DNA of 64,000 bases from Massilia sp. PDC64 (GTDB lineage Bacteria; Pseudomonadota; Gammaproteobacteria; Burkholderiales; Burkholderiaceae_D): the NCBI RefSeq assembly GCF_900101265.1, contig NZ_FMZS01000006.1, forward strand, positions 1-64,000. The letters run 5' to 3'. The translations under genes and the position numbers were made by a program. Under the pieces are notes generated by a model. The model was not told where the DNA came from, ran no database searches, and saw only the letters and a list, made by a program, of their open reading frames with translations. This document shows positions 25,481 to 35,642 of this stretch, piece after piece (positions within the stretch are counted from its first letter, which is position 1; each line of letters begins with the position of its first letter).

Positions 25481-26844
25481 GAGCTTTCCTCGGCTCGATG
25501 ACGGGCCGCGTGTTTGCCACCCTGCTGCTGGGCATCCTGCTCACGGCCGCGCTGACCCAGCTGCTGGCCGACGCCGAGCGCCAGCGCGTCATCGACGAGT
25601 TCCGCGACCTGCACTGGCTCGACCGCGCCGAGCAGCTGATCATGGCCACCGAGATCGTCCCCGAATCCGCCCGCAAGGCCTACCTGGACGTGGCCAACCG
25701 TCCCGGCATGCAGCTCGTCGACGCCGACACGCAGCCGGCCGCGCTGGCGCCCGTCAATTCCGAATTCGCCCAGGCCCTCGCGGCCCGCATGGGCAAGGGC
25801 TACGTGCTGCGCTCGCTGGCCGCCCGTCCTGCCGCGTGCTCGACGGCGCGCGACCAGCCCATCGTGTTCGGCCTGCTGCGCATGAAGTGGCGCGGCACGT
25901 GCGAGAGCATCAGCGTGCGCCTGCGCGACGGCGACGAGCTCGTGCTGTCCGTGCTGCCGCCGCGTTCGGCCACGTCGCCGCAGCGCACCGACTACACGTG
26001 GACGATCTCGATCTTCCTCGCCAGCGTCGCCTTCCTCGCCTACCTCGTGGCACGCATGACGACGCGGCCGCTGAAGCAGCTGGCGCAGGCCGCGAAAGAC
26101 CTCGGCAACGACATCAACCACCCGCCGCTCGACCTCACGGGCGCCGACGAGATCCGCCAGGCCAGCGCCGCCTTCAACGCGATGCAGGCGCGTATCCGCC
26201 AGTACATCTTCCAGCGCACGCAGATGCTGGCCGCCATCACGCACGACCTGCAGACGCCGCTCACGCGCATGCGCCTCCGTTTGGAAAAGGTCAGCGACAC
26301 GGAATTGCAGGAGCGCCTGATCGGCGACCTGTCCGCGATGCAGGCGATGGTGCGCGAAGGCCTCGACCTGGCGCGCAGCATGGACACGACCGAAGCCATG
26401 CAGATGCTGGACCTCGACTCGCTGCTGGATTCCGTGGTCGCCGACGCGGCCGAGAGCTGCCAGCGCGTGACCTTGACGGGCCACGCCGGCATGGCGCTGC
26501 TGGGCCGGCCGATGGATTTGCGCCGCTGCCTCGTCAACCTGATCGACAACGCCGTCAAGTACGGCCACGCGGCCAAGGTCAGCGTCGACCGCATCAACGG
26601 GGCGGCACGGATCCGCATCCGCGACGCCGGCCCCGGCATCCCGGGCGCCGAGCTGGCGCGCGTGTTCGACCCGTTCTACCGGGTGGAAACGTCGCGGTCG
26701 CGCGAATCGGGCGGGACCGGGCTCGGTCTCACCATCGCCCGCAACATCGCCGAGCAGCACGGCGGCAGCATCAGCCTCGCCAATCATCCCGAAGGCGGGC
26801 TCGAAGCGACACTGATGCTTCCAGAATATTATCCAGGCAAATAA
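25477..26844 (+). CDS. EnvZ-like sensor histidine kinase
   Basis: The protein is 455 aa from the GTG at 25477 that overlaps the regulator's stop; an ATG at 25498 is an alternative. It has TM1 near 11-27, a periplasmic sensor of about 135 aa with two Cys (a possible disulfide), TM2 near 170-188, HAMP, an H-box AAITHDLQTPLTRMRLR with His about 256, and N, G1, F and G2 boxes (LIDNAVKYG; DAGPGIPG; FDPFYR; GGTGLGLTIARNIAEQHGG). The H-box resembles EnvZ/OmpR-type kinases. The signal is unknown; neighbours suggest envelope or toxic-compound stress. Confidence 0.93.
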   Translation: MRAFLGSMTGRVFATLLLGILLTAALTQLLADAERQRVIDEFRDLHWLDRAEQLIMATEIVPESARKAYLDVANRPGMQLVDADTQPAALAPVNSEFAQALAARMGKGYVLRSLAARPAACSTARDQPIVFGLLRMKWRGTCESISVRLRDGDELVLSVLPPRSATSPQRTDYTWTISIFLASVAFLAYLVARMTTRPLKQLAQAAKDLGNDINHPPLDLTGADEIRQASAAFNAMQARIRQYIFQRTQMLAAITHDLQTPLTRMRLRLEKVSDTELQERLIGDLSAMQAMVREGLDLARSMDTTEAMQMLDLDSLLDSVVADAAESCQRVTLTGHAGMALLGRPMDLRRCLVNLIDNAVKYGHAAKVSVDRINGAARIRIRDAGPGIPGAELARVFDPFYRVETSRSRESGGTGLGLTIARNIAEQHGGSISLANHPEGGLEATLMLPEYYPGK

Positions 26845-26993
26845 GCAATCCAAAAAAACGCACGGATAGAAACATTGCTGTTACACCCGTGTGGGACAAT
26901 CTCCGGAGGAGGCTCGGCCTTGCGGCCCGCGCCATCCTCATCGCATAAAAATATTACAAGAGAGAGGCCGCGCCAAGCGGCACAGGGAGTGGA

Positions 26994-28163
26994 ATGAAGA
27001 CCAAGAATATCGCGATTGTCGCCGGCATCGTCGTTGCCGTCGGCGTCGGTACGTGGACCCTGAAGGGCGGGTCCGACGCGCATGCCGACGGGGCCGCCGC
27101 CCCGGGCGGCAAGGGTAAAGGCGCGCAGCCGCCGGCCGTCGTCAACGTCGTGTCCCCGCAACGCCAGGACGTGGCCGTCGTGCAGCAGGCCAACGGCACC
27201 GTGACGCCGATCCGCACCGTCGACCTGCACCCGCAGACGACGGCCACCATCCGGCAAGTCCACATCAAGGAAGGCCAGTTCGTCAAACAGGGCGAGCTGA
27301 TGTTCTCGCTGGACGACCGCGAAGACCGCGCCAACCTCGACAAGGCCCAGGCCCAGGTCGAACGCGACCGCGCGTCGCTGGCCGACCTCGAGCGCCAGTT
27401 CAAGCGCAGCCAGGACCTGTTCGCCCAGCATTTCATCGCCCAGAGCGCCGTCGACACGTTGCGCGCCCAGGTCGACCAGGCCCGCGCCACCCTGCAGGCC
27501 GACATCGCGGCCGCGCGCGCGAGCAGCGTCACGACGAGCTATACCGCGATCCGCGCACCCATGTCCGGCCGCGTGGGCGGCATCAACGTCTATCCGGGCA
27601 GCCTCGTGCAGCCGGCGACGTCGCTCACGACGATCACCCAGCTGGACCCGATCACCGTCGCGTTCACCCTGCCGGAATCCAGCCTGCCGGCGCTGCTCGC
27701 GGCGCAGAAGCGGGGCAAGGTCGAGGTCGAGGCGCTGCCCGGCGCCGACCTGGCACCCGTGAAAGGCACGCTCAGCTTCGTCGACAACACGGTCGATCCG
27801 GCGGCCGGCACCATCAAGGTGAAGGCCGAGTTCGACAACCGCGAGACCACGCTGTGGCCCGGCCAGTACGTGAACACGAAGGTCATCGTGCAGACCTTGA
27901 AGGATGCCGTCGTGATCCCGCAGAACGCCATCATCACCAATGCCCAGGGCACGTTCGTGTACGTGCTCGAGAAGGACCGCTCGGCCCGCCTCGTGCCCGT
28001 GCGCCGCGTGTACGGCGCGGGCGTGGATGCGGCCGTCAGCGGCCTCGCCGGCACCGAGCAGGTCATTACCGACGGCAAGCAGAACGTGCGCCCGGGCGCC
28101 AAGGTGCGGCTCGCCTCGGAAATGGGCAAAGCCAAGGACGTCCACGTCGCCGATAAAGGCTGA
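26994..28163 (+). CDS. RND efflux periplasmic adaptor (MdtA/AcrA-like)
   Basis: A 389-aa membrane-fusion protein: an N-terminal membrane anchor (IAIVAGIVVAVGVGTWTL), lipoyl halves (VDLHPQTTATIRQVHIKEGQ near 76-95; AIRAPMSGRVGGINVYPG), a coiled-coil hairpin between them (DKAQAQVERDRASLADLERQ) and beta-barrel domains. No lipobox Cys is present. It links the inner-membrane pump to an outer-membrane channel, which is not encoded here. GGAGTGGA precedes the ATG. The pump gene follows after 5 bases; the kinase gene ends 149 bases upstream. Confidence 0.94.
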   Translation: MKTKNIAIVAGIVVAVGVGTWTLKGGSDAHADGAAAPGGKGKGAQPPAVVNVVSPQRQDVAVVQQANGTVTPIRTVDLHPQTTATIRQVHIKEGQFVKQGELMFSLDDREDRANLDKAQAQVERDRASLADLERQFKRSQDLFAQHFIAQSAVDTLRAQVDQARATLQADIAAARASSVTTSYTAIRAPMSGRVGGINVYPGSLVQPATSLTTITQLDPITVAFTLPESSLPALLAAQKRGKVEVEALPGADLAPVKGTLSFVDNTVDPAAGTIKVKAEFDNRETTLWPGQYVNTKVIVQTLKDAVVIPQNAIITNAQGTFVYVLEKDRSARLVPVRRVYGAGVDAAVSGLAGTEQVITDGKQNVRPGAKVRLASEMGKAKDVHVADKG

Positions 28164-28168
28164 ACACG

Positions 28169-31100
28169 ATGAACCTGTCCGAACTGTGCATCCGCCGGCC
28201 CGTGATGGTCGTGCTGCTGTCGATCAGCCTGATCCTGGTCGGCATCCTCGCGTATTCGCACATCCCCGTCGCGGCGCTGCCCAGCTATAACACGCCCGTC
28301 ATCAACGTCAACGCCAACCTGGACGGCGCCAGCCCCGAGACGATGGCGTCGTCCGTCGCGCTGCCGCTCGAGAAGCAGTTCTCGACCATCGCCGGCATCA
28401 ACCTGATCACGTCGACGAGCACGCAGGGCAGCACGTCGCTCACCCTGGAATTCGACCCGTCGATCGACGTGAACGCGGCCGCCGTCGACGTCCAGGCCGC
28501 GCTGCTCGCGGCGCAGCGCCAGCTGCCGCAGGAAATGACGACCTTGCCGTCGTACCGCAAGGTCAACCCGGCCGACGCACCCGTGCTGTTCATGACGATG
28601 ACGTCGCCATCGATGAACCTGTCCGAGCTGAACGATTACGCGGAAAACCTCGTGTCGCCCGCGATCTCGACGTTGCCGGGCGTGGCACAGGTGTCCGTCA
28701 ACGGCGGCAAGCGCTTCGCCGTGCGCGTGCGCGCGAAGACGGACCTCATGAATGCCCGCAACATCACGATGGACGAACTGGCGACGGCGCTGCGCTCGGC
28801 CAACTCGAACTCCGCGCTGGGCATCCTCGACGGTCCGCAGCAGACGCTCACCATCCAGGGCCCCGCGCAGATGATGAAGGCGGCCGACTTCGAAAACCTG
28901 ATCGTCGCCACGCGCGACGGCCTGCCGGTGCGCCTGCGCGACGTGGCCACCGTCGAGGACAGCTACCAGTCGACCCGGGCCTTCGGCGCCTACAACGGCG
29001 AGCGCGCCATCGTGCTGCTCGTGCAGCGCCAGCCGAACGCGAACACGGTCGAAGTGGTCGACGGCGTGCGCCGCCTGCTGCCGCGCTTCCAGTCGCAGCT
29101 GCCGAGCTCCATCAAGATCAACCTCGTCAACGACCGCTCGGTCTCGATCCGGGAGGCGATCCACGACGTGAACTTCACGCTGGCGCTGACGGTGGGCCTC
29201 GTCGTGCTCGTGATCTTCCTGTTCCTGCACCGCGCGTCGGCCACGTTCATCCCCGCCGTCACGATGCCGATCTCGCTGCTCGGTGCGCTGGCGCTGCTGT
29301 TCTGGCTCGGCTACAGCCTCGACAACATCTCGCTGCTGGGCATCACGCTCGCCGTGGGCCTCGTCGTCGACGACGCGATCGTCGTGCTGGAAAACATCGT
29401 GCGCCACATCGAGATGGGCAAGAAACCGATGCGCGCCGCGCTCGACGGCTCGCGCGAGATGGGTTTCACCATCGTCTCGATTTCCGTGTCGCTGGTGGCG
29501 GTGTTCATCCCGATCTTCTTCATGCCGGGCGTGATCGGCTTGCTGTTCCACGAATTCGCCGTCATCGTCGGCCTGGCGATCCTTGTATCGGCCGCCGTGT
29601 CGCTCACGCTCGTGCCGATGCTGTCGTCGCGCCTGCTCCCGGCGCATGGCCACGACCACACGGAAGAGAAGAGTTTCATCGGCCGCCATTTCGAGCGGGG
29701 CTTCACGCTGCTCCGCAATGCCTATGAAAAAACGCTCGACGTGGCGCTGAAACACCGCTTCGTCGTCTTGATCGTCGCGTTCGGCACGTTCGCGCTGACC
29801 GTCGTGCTGTACACGACCATCCCGAAAGGTTTCTTCCCCGAGGAAGACATCGGCCAGTTGCGCGTGACGACCGAGGCCGCCGAGGACATCTCGTCGTCCG
29901 CACTCGTCGTGCTGCAGACGAAGGTGGCGGAGGTGATCCAGGCCGATCCGGCCGTGCAGGACGTCACGTCGTTCACCGGCGGCGGCAACAACGGCCGCAT
30001 GTTCATCGTGCTGAAACCCCGCGACCAGCGCGACAAGATGCCGCAGGTCGTCGACCGCCTGCGCAAGTCGCTGCGCGGCATCGCCGGCGTCAACGTCTAC
30101 ATGGCCCCCGTGCAGAACCTGCAGCTGGGCGGCCGCCAGAGCAAGAGCCGTTACCAGTACACGTTGCAGAGCGTGTCCGGCGCGGACATCGGCCAGTGGG
30201 CCAACGAGTTCATGGAGCGCATGCGCAACAACCCGCTGTTCCGCGACGTGACGAGCGATACGCAGGACAAGGGCTTGCAGGCCAAGCTCGACATCGACCG
30301 CGACAAGGCGAATCTGCTGGGCGTGCAGCTGGGCGACATCCGCACGGCGCTGTACGCGGCGTTCGGCGAGCGCCAGGTGTCGACGATTTATTCGAGCGCG
30401 GCCAGCTATTACGTGATCCTGGAAACGGCGAATGAAGACCGCCAGTTCGAGGATGCGCTGTCGCGCCTGTCGGTACGCAGCAAGACGGGCCAACTGGTGC
30501 AGCTGTCCAGCGTGGCGACGGTGAAACGCACGGTCGGCCCCATCGCCGTCAACCACCAGGGCCAGCTGCAGGCGATCACGTTGTCGTTCAACCTGGCGCC
30601 GGACGCGCCGCTCGGCGACGCCACGGCCGCCATCGAGCAGATGGGCCGCGACATGAAGCTGCCCGCATCGATCATCACCAAGTACGGCGGCGACGCGGCC
30701 GTGTTCCAGGATTCGCAGTCGAGCCAGCTGATCCTGATCCTCGCCGCGGTCGGCGTCATCTACGTGCTGCTGGGCGTGCTGTACGAGAGCTTCATCCACC
30801 CGATCACGATCCTGGCCGGCCTGCCGTCCGCCGCGGTGGGCGCGCTGCTGACCCTGCGCCTGTTCAACCTGGACCTGACGATGATCGCCATCATCGGCAT
30901 CCTGATGCTGATCGGTATCGTGAAAAAGAACGCGATCATGATGATCGACTTCGCCCTCGACGCCCAGCGCAACCGGGGCATGGCACCGGAGCAGGCGATC
31001 CGCGAGGCGTGCATCCTGCGCTTCCGCCCGATCATGATGACGACGCTGGCCGCGCTGATGGGTGCGCTGCCGATCGCCCTGGGCCTCGGTGCCGGCGCCG

Positions 31101-31285
31101 AGCTGCGCCAGCCGCTGGGTCTCGCGGTGTGCGGCGGCCTGATCTTCTCGCAAGTCATCACGCTGTACATCACACCCGTGATTTATTTGTACCTCGACAA
31201 GTACAGCGGCACGGGGCCGATGACGGACGCACAACTCGTCGAGGTGGAGCAGGGGCGGAAGGTGGTATTGACGAAGGTGGCTTGA
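28169..31285 (+). CDS. RND multidrug efflux pump (MdtB/MdtC-like)
   Basis: The 1038-aa protein is a full-length HAE1-type RND transporter: N-terminal MNLSELCIRRPVMVVLLSIS, two large periplasmic loops, twelve membrane helices and the TM4 proton-relay motif in GITLAVGLVVDDAIVVLENI. It should export lipophilic drugs, detergents or bile-like compounds with protons. A single pump gene follows the adaptor, in contrast to the MdtB-MdtC pair of E. coli. The whole set (Spy-like, two-component, adaptor, pump) recalls the BaeSR regulon, although the kinase is EnvZ-like. No outer-membrane channel follows. Confidence 0.95.
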   Translation: MNLSELCIRRPVMVVLLSISLILVGILAYSHIPVAALPSYNTPVINVNANLDGASPETMASSVALPLEKQFSTIAGINLITSTSTQGSTSLTLEFDPSIDVNAAAVDVQAALLAAQRQLPQEMTTLPSYRKVNPADAPVLFMTMTSPSMNLSELNDYAENLVSPAISTLPGVAQVSVNGGKRFAVRVRAKTDLMNARNITMDELATALRSANSNSALGILDGPQQTLTIQGPAQMMKAADFENLIVATRDGLPVRLRDVATVEDSYQSTRAFGAYNGERAIVLLVQRQPNANTVEVVDGVRRLLPRFQSQLPSSIKINLVNDRSVSIREAIHDVNFTLALTVGLVVLVIFLFLHRASATFIPAVTMPISLLGALALLFWLGYSLDNISLLGITLAVGLVVDDAIVVLENIVRHIEMGKKPMRAALDGSREMGFTIVSISVSLVAVFIPIFFMPGVIGLLFHEFAVIVGLAILVSAAVSLTLVPMLSSRLLPAHGHDHTEEKSFIGRHFERGFTLLRNAYEKTLDVALKHRFVVLIVAFGTFALTVVLYTTIPKGFFPEEDIGQLRVTTEAAEDISSSALVVLQTKVAEVIQADPAVQDVTSFTGGGNNGRMFIVLKPRDQRDKMPQVVDRLRKSLRGIAGVNVYMAPVQNLQLGGRQSKSRYQYTLQSVSGADIGQWANEFMERMRNNPLFRDVTSDTQDKGLQAKLDIDRDKANLLGVQLGDIRTALYAAFGERQVSTIYSSAASYYVILETANEDRQFEDALSRLSVRSKTGQLVQLSSVATVKRTVGPIAVNHQGQLQAITLSFNLAPDAPLGDATAAIEQMGRDMKLPASIITKYGGDAAVFQDSQSSQLILILAAVGVIYVLLGVLYESFIHPITILAGLPSAAVGALLTLRLFNLDLTMIAIIGILMLIGIVKKNAIMMIDFALDAQRNRGMAPEQAIREACILRFRPIMMTTLAALMGALPIALGLGAGAELRQPLGLAVCGGLIFSQVITLYITPVIYLYLDKYSGTGPMTDAQLVEVEQGRKVVLTKVA

Positions 31286-31425
31286 CGATTCTGTTGGGAA
31301 AGGTTGATACACACTGTAACAACCATTAAGCTACCCAGCTTGTACTCTCATTACAGAACCTTAACAGCGCGTGCGCGGCCAATCCAAACGGGTTAGACTG
31401 CGCCTCGTCAATATCATTTATTTGT

Positions 31426-31439
31426 CCTCCGACCGGAGG
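31426..31439 (+). promoter_or_regulatory. Hairpin masking the ribosome binding site of the 31451 gene
   Basis: CCTCC (31426-31430), loop GACC, GGAGG (31435-31439). The only good ribosome binding site upstream of the TTG start is the 3' arm of this hairpin, so translation may be limited. Confidence 0.45.
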
Positions 31440-31450
31440 CGTTCATTATC

Positions 31451-32350
31451 TTGCGTGACCATTCCCATATCCCGCTGGAAGACAGCGATGTCTGCGCACA
31501 TTGCGGCCAGCCGCTGCCCGGACGGAAAGTGGTCGTCTATGGAGAGAAGGGTCCGAACCGCACGGGTATCGCGTTCACGATCGGCCTGCACCTGCTGCTC
31601 GTGGCCATTTACCTGCTGCAGCCCAAGACGGAACATCACGCCCCGCCGAAGTCCGGCGCAGCCGTCGTCTGGCTGCCGCCGCTGAAAGAGAACAAGCCTG
31701 CGGCCAAGCCGGCCGAGCAGGCACCGAAGAAAACGGCGCAGGCGGCCGCGCCGAAATTCACGCCGCGGCAGATTCCGATGCCGCGCCTGCCGAACACGAT
31801 CACCCTGCCGGACATCAAGCCGGTCGAGGAAAAGCCGAAACCGCAGCCGCCGAAGGAAGAGGCCAAGGCGCCGCCGCAGGAAGTCGACATGCAGGCCTAT
31901 ATCGAGGCCCAGCGCAAGCGCCGCGGCGCCCCGGCACAGACGGACCAGGCCGAGGAAAGCGAAGCGGCACGGGGCACGCGCAACGCGCTCGCGAACATCG
32001 CCGCCATCAACGGCCGCGGCGGCCAAGATCCGAACGAGACGGGCGGCGTGTTCAGCGTCTCCAACAAGACGTTCAGCAGGGCGGACCTGAAATTCCGCGG
32101 CTGGAACCCGAACTTCAAGCGCCGCTGGCTGACGGCCGTGACGGTCGAGCGCGGCAGCGAGCCGGACATCGAGACGGCGATCGTCAAGAAGATGATCGAG
32201 CTGATCCGCAAGGAAAAGACCGGCGACTTCGAGTGGGATTCGCACCGCCTGAACCGCGTGGTGACCCTGTCGGCGCGACCGCAGGATACGGAAGAACTGA
32301 TGAACTTCCTCTACAAGGAAATGTTCCCGGAATATAAACCGCCGCGATAA
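31451..32350 (+). CDS. Unknown single-pass protein with CxxC N-terminus and proline-rich linker
   Basis: I cannot name this 299-aa protein. It has a short cytoplasmic start with C15-A-H-C18, one membrane helix (GIAFTIGLHLLLVAIYLL near 38-55), a long Pro/Lys/Ala-rich stretch (about 60-150; PVEEKPKPQPPKEEAKAPPQ) and a folded C-terminal domain of about 100 aa (FSRADLKFRGWNPNFKRRWL to the end). The layout is TonB-like, but the C-terminal domain lacks a TonB motif I recognise. The TTG start is supported by GGAGG 11 bases upstream and by the absence of any other start before the helix. It is separated from the RND pump by 165 bases. Confidence 0.75.
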   Translation: MRDHSHIPLEDSDVCAHCGQPLPGRKVVVYGEKGPNRTGIAFTIGLHLLLVAIYLLQPKTEHHAPPKSGAAVVWLPPLKENKPAAKPAEQAPKKTAQAAAPKFTPRQIPMPRLPNTITLPDIKPVEEKPKPQPPKEEAKAPPQEVDMQAYIEAQRKRRGAPAQTDQAEESEAARGTRNALANIAAINGRGGQDPNETGGVFSVSNKTFSRADLKFRGWNPNFKRRWLTAVTVERGSEPDIETAIVKKMIELIRKEKTGDFEWDSHRLNRVVTLSARPQDTEELMNFLYKEMFPEYKPPR

Positions 32351-32428
32351 TTCGCGGTGGAAATCCGAGAGACTTCACCACATTGCTCATTGCTACACTG
32401 AACCCTGTACTGTCAATACGGGGGCGGC

Positions 32429-32917
32429 ATGAGCAATGCGTTGGTGAGCCTGGCATGCCTGGTCGGCATGTGCGGGCCGGGTTCGACGACTTTCGATCAA
32501 TTGCCGTTCGAGCAGGCCATTGCCTACAAATTCGGCAACGGCAGCCGGACGGTGGCGATCTTTTCCGACGTCGATTGCGCGCCGTGCCGCACGATGCACC
32601 GGGAAATCGAAAAACTGGACGATACGACGGTGTACGTCTTCGTCTATCCGCTGCTGTCCGGCGGGCAGAACCAGGCGCTGCTGGAGCACATCTGGTGCGC
32701 ACCCGACCGGCGCGCCGCCCTCGACCGCGCCATGACGGGACAAACCGTGGCGGACGCGTCCTGCGACGCGCCGGTCAAGAGGAACCTCGGCACCGGATTC
32801 GCGCTCGGCATCAAGTCCGTACCCGCCCTGATCGCGCCCAACGGCAAGATCAAGTACGGCGGGCAGACGAGCGAGGAACTGGGGCGCTGGATCGCCGCGA
32901 ACCAGAAGCCCCGCTGA
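32429..32917 (+). CDS. DsbC-like thioredoxin-fold protein without dimerisation domain
   Basis: A 162-aa protein that matches the catalytic domain of DsbC: active site C50-A-P-C53, a structural pair C90/C112 spaced 22 as in DsbC C141/C163 (contexts HIWCAPD and DASCDAPV) and a cis-proline near 132 (KSVPALIAPNG). The DsbC dimerisation domain is missing. The N-terminus (ALVSLACLVGMCG) is a short hydrophobic stretch that may be a signal sequence. DsbD in this window could keep it reduced. It ends 2 bases from the convergent hemB. Confidence 0.8.
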   Translation: MSNALVSLACLVGMCGPGSTTFDQLPFEQAIAYKFGNGSRTVAIFSDVDCAPCRTMHREIEKLDDTTVYVFVYPLLSGGQNQALLEHIWCAPDRRAALDRAMTGQTVADASCDAPVKRNLGTGFALGIKSVPALIAPNGKIKYGGQTSEELGRWIAANQKPR

Positions 32918-32919
32918 GC

Positions 32920-34689
<1,770 letters not shown>

Positions 34690-34703
34690 CTATTGTACAA
34701 TAG
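34690..34703. promoter_or_regulatory. CTATTGTACAATAG palindrome between engB and the cytochrome gene
   Basis: A perfect 14-bp palindrome that contains TACAAT, a good -10 hexamer, in both directions. It may be a pair of overlapping divergent promoters; no good -35 is seen on either side. Confidence 0.45.
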
Positions 34704-34815
34704 GGAGTTACCTGCCGCCGGCGAGCCTCGAAGGCTGGATTGCCGGCGCGGGGGCACGAGCATGACCGCTGCACTGCAACTGCAAGTTTATCTTTGACTT
34801 TTTCAGGGTGCTTGA

Positions 34816-35499
34816 ATGAATCGTGTGTTCCAACCGGCCGCATGCGCGGCGATCGTGAAGTCCTTGCTGGCCAGTTTCCTCATCGTGGGCAGCGCTCTTG
34901 CAGCGGACGCGGCCCACGCGCCCCCGGCCGCCGCCAAGGCCGATCCGGCCAAGGGCGGTTCCCTCTACGACACCGGCGACAACGCCCGCGGCCTGCCCGC
35001 CTGCGCGTCGTGCCACGGCGCCGGCGGCAATTCGACCATCAACACGAATCCCAAGCTGGCCGGTCAGGTCGACACTTACCTGCACAAGCAGCTCGTCGAC
35101 TTCACGACGCCGGCTCGCAACCAGCCCGTGATGACGACGTACGCCAAGATGCTGAGCGAGGACGAAAAGAAGAACATCGCCGCCTACCTCGCCACGCAGC
35201 AGCCCAAGCAGGGCGCCGCACGCAACAAGGACACGCTCGAACTGGGCCGCAAGATCTACCGCGGCGGCATCGCAGACCGCGGCGTGGCCGCCTGCGCCAG
35301 CTGCCACGGCGCCACCGGTTCCGGCATCCCGGCCCAGTATCCGCGCGTGGCCGGCCAGCACCAGGATTACACGGTCGCCCAGCTGCAGGCGTTCAAGACC
35401 GGTGCCCGCAACAACAGCCCGCAGATGGCCACGCTGGCCAAGCGGCTGTCGGACGATGAAATGAAGGCAGTGGCGGACTATATCGCCGGCCTGAAGTGA
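34816..35499 (+). CDS. Dihaem cytochrome c4
   Basis: The 227-aa protein has a signal peptide (cleavage near SALA-AD, residue 30) and two class I haem sites, C63-ASC-H67 and C160-ASC-H164, in two repeated halves (GLPACASCHGAGGNST; GVAACASCHGATGSGIP). Cytochrome c4 carries electrons to terminal oxidases in the periplasm. It sits upstream of resB-ccsB, which build c-type cytochromes, with a terminator between. Confidence 0.95.
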   Translation: MNRVFQPAACAAIVKSLLASFLIVGSALAADAAHAPPAAAKADPAKGGSLYDTGDNARGLPACASCHGAGGNSTINTNPKLAGQVDTYLHKQLVDFTTPARNQPVMTTYAKMLSEDEKKNIAAYLATQQPKQGAARNKDTLELGRKIYRGGIADRGVAACASCHGATGSGIPAQYPRVAGQHQDYTVAQLQAFKTGARNNSPQMATLAKRLSDDEMKAVADYIAGLK

Positions 35500-35571
35500 T
35501 ACCCGGTATAAGCCGGTCAGAGTGAATAGAGCCGAATAATCGGCCTACAATAAAAAAGCAGGACAACAGGG

Positions 35572-35602
35572 AAGGGCGGCCGCGCAAGCGGTGCGCCCTT
35601 TT
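35572..35602 (+). terminator. Terminator between cytochrome c4 and resB
   Basis: GGGCG-CCGC (35574-35583), GCAA loop, GCGG-CGCCC (35588-35598) and TTTT. resB would then need its own promoter; TACAAT at 35546-35551 is a possible but unsupported -10 before the terminator. Confidence 0.75.
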
Positions 35603-35642
35603 GTTGTATCCTCGTTGAATGTTGTGTCTAGAGTGAAAGTCG

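Noticed and set aside
24752..26844. Naming the two-component pair baeR/baeS
   Set aside because: Context recalls the BaeSR regulon, but the kinase H-box and regulator are of EnvZ/OmpR style, so a bae name is not justified.
27590..31312. A very long (1240-codon) open frame on the minus strand opposite the RND pump
   Set aside because: It is a shadow of the GC3-rich pump gene: its translation is Arg/His/Asp/Val-rich without domains, and the plus strand encodes a full RND transporter.
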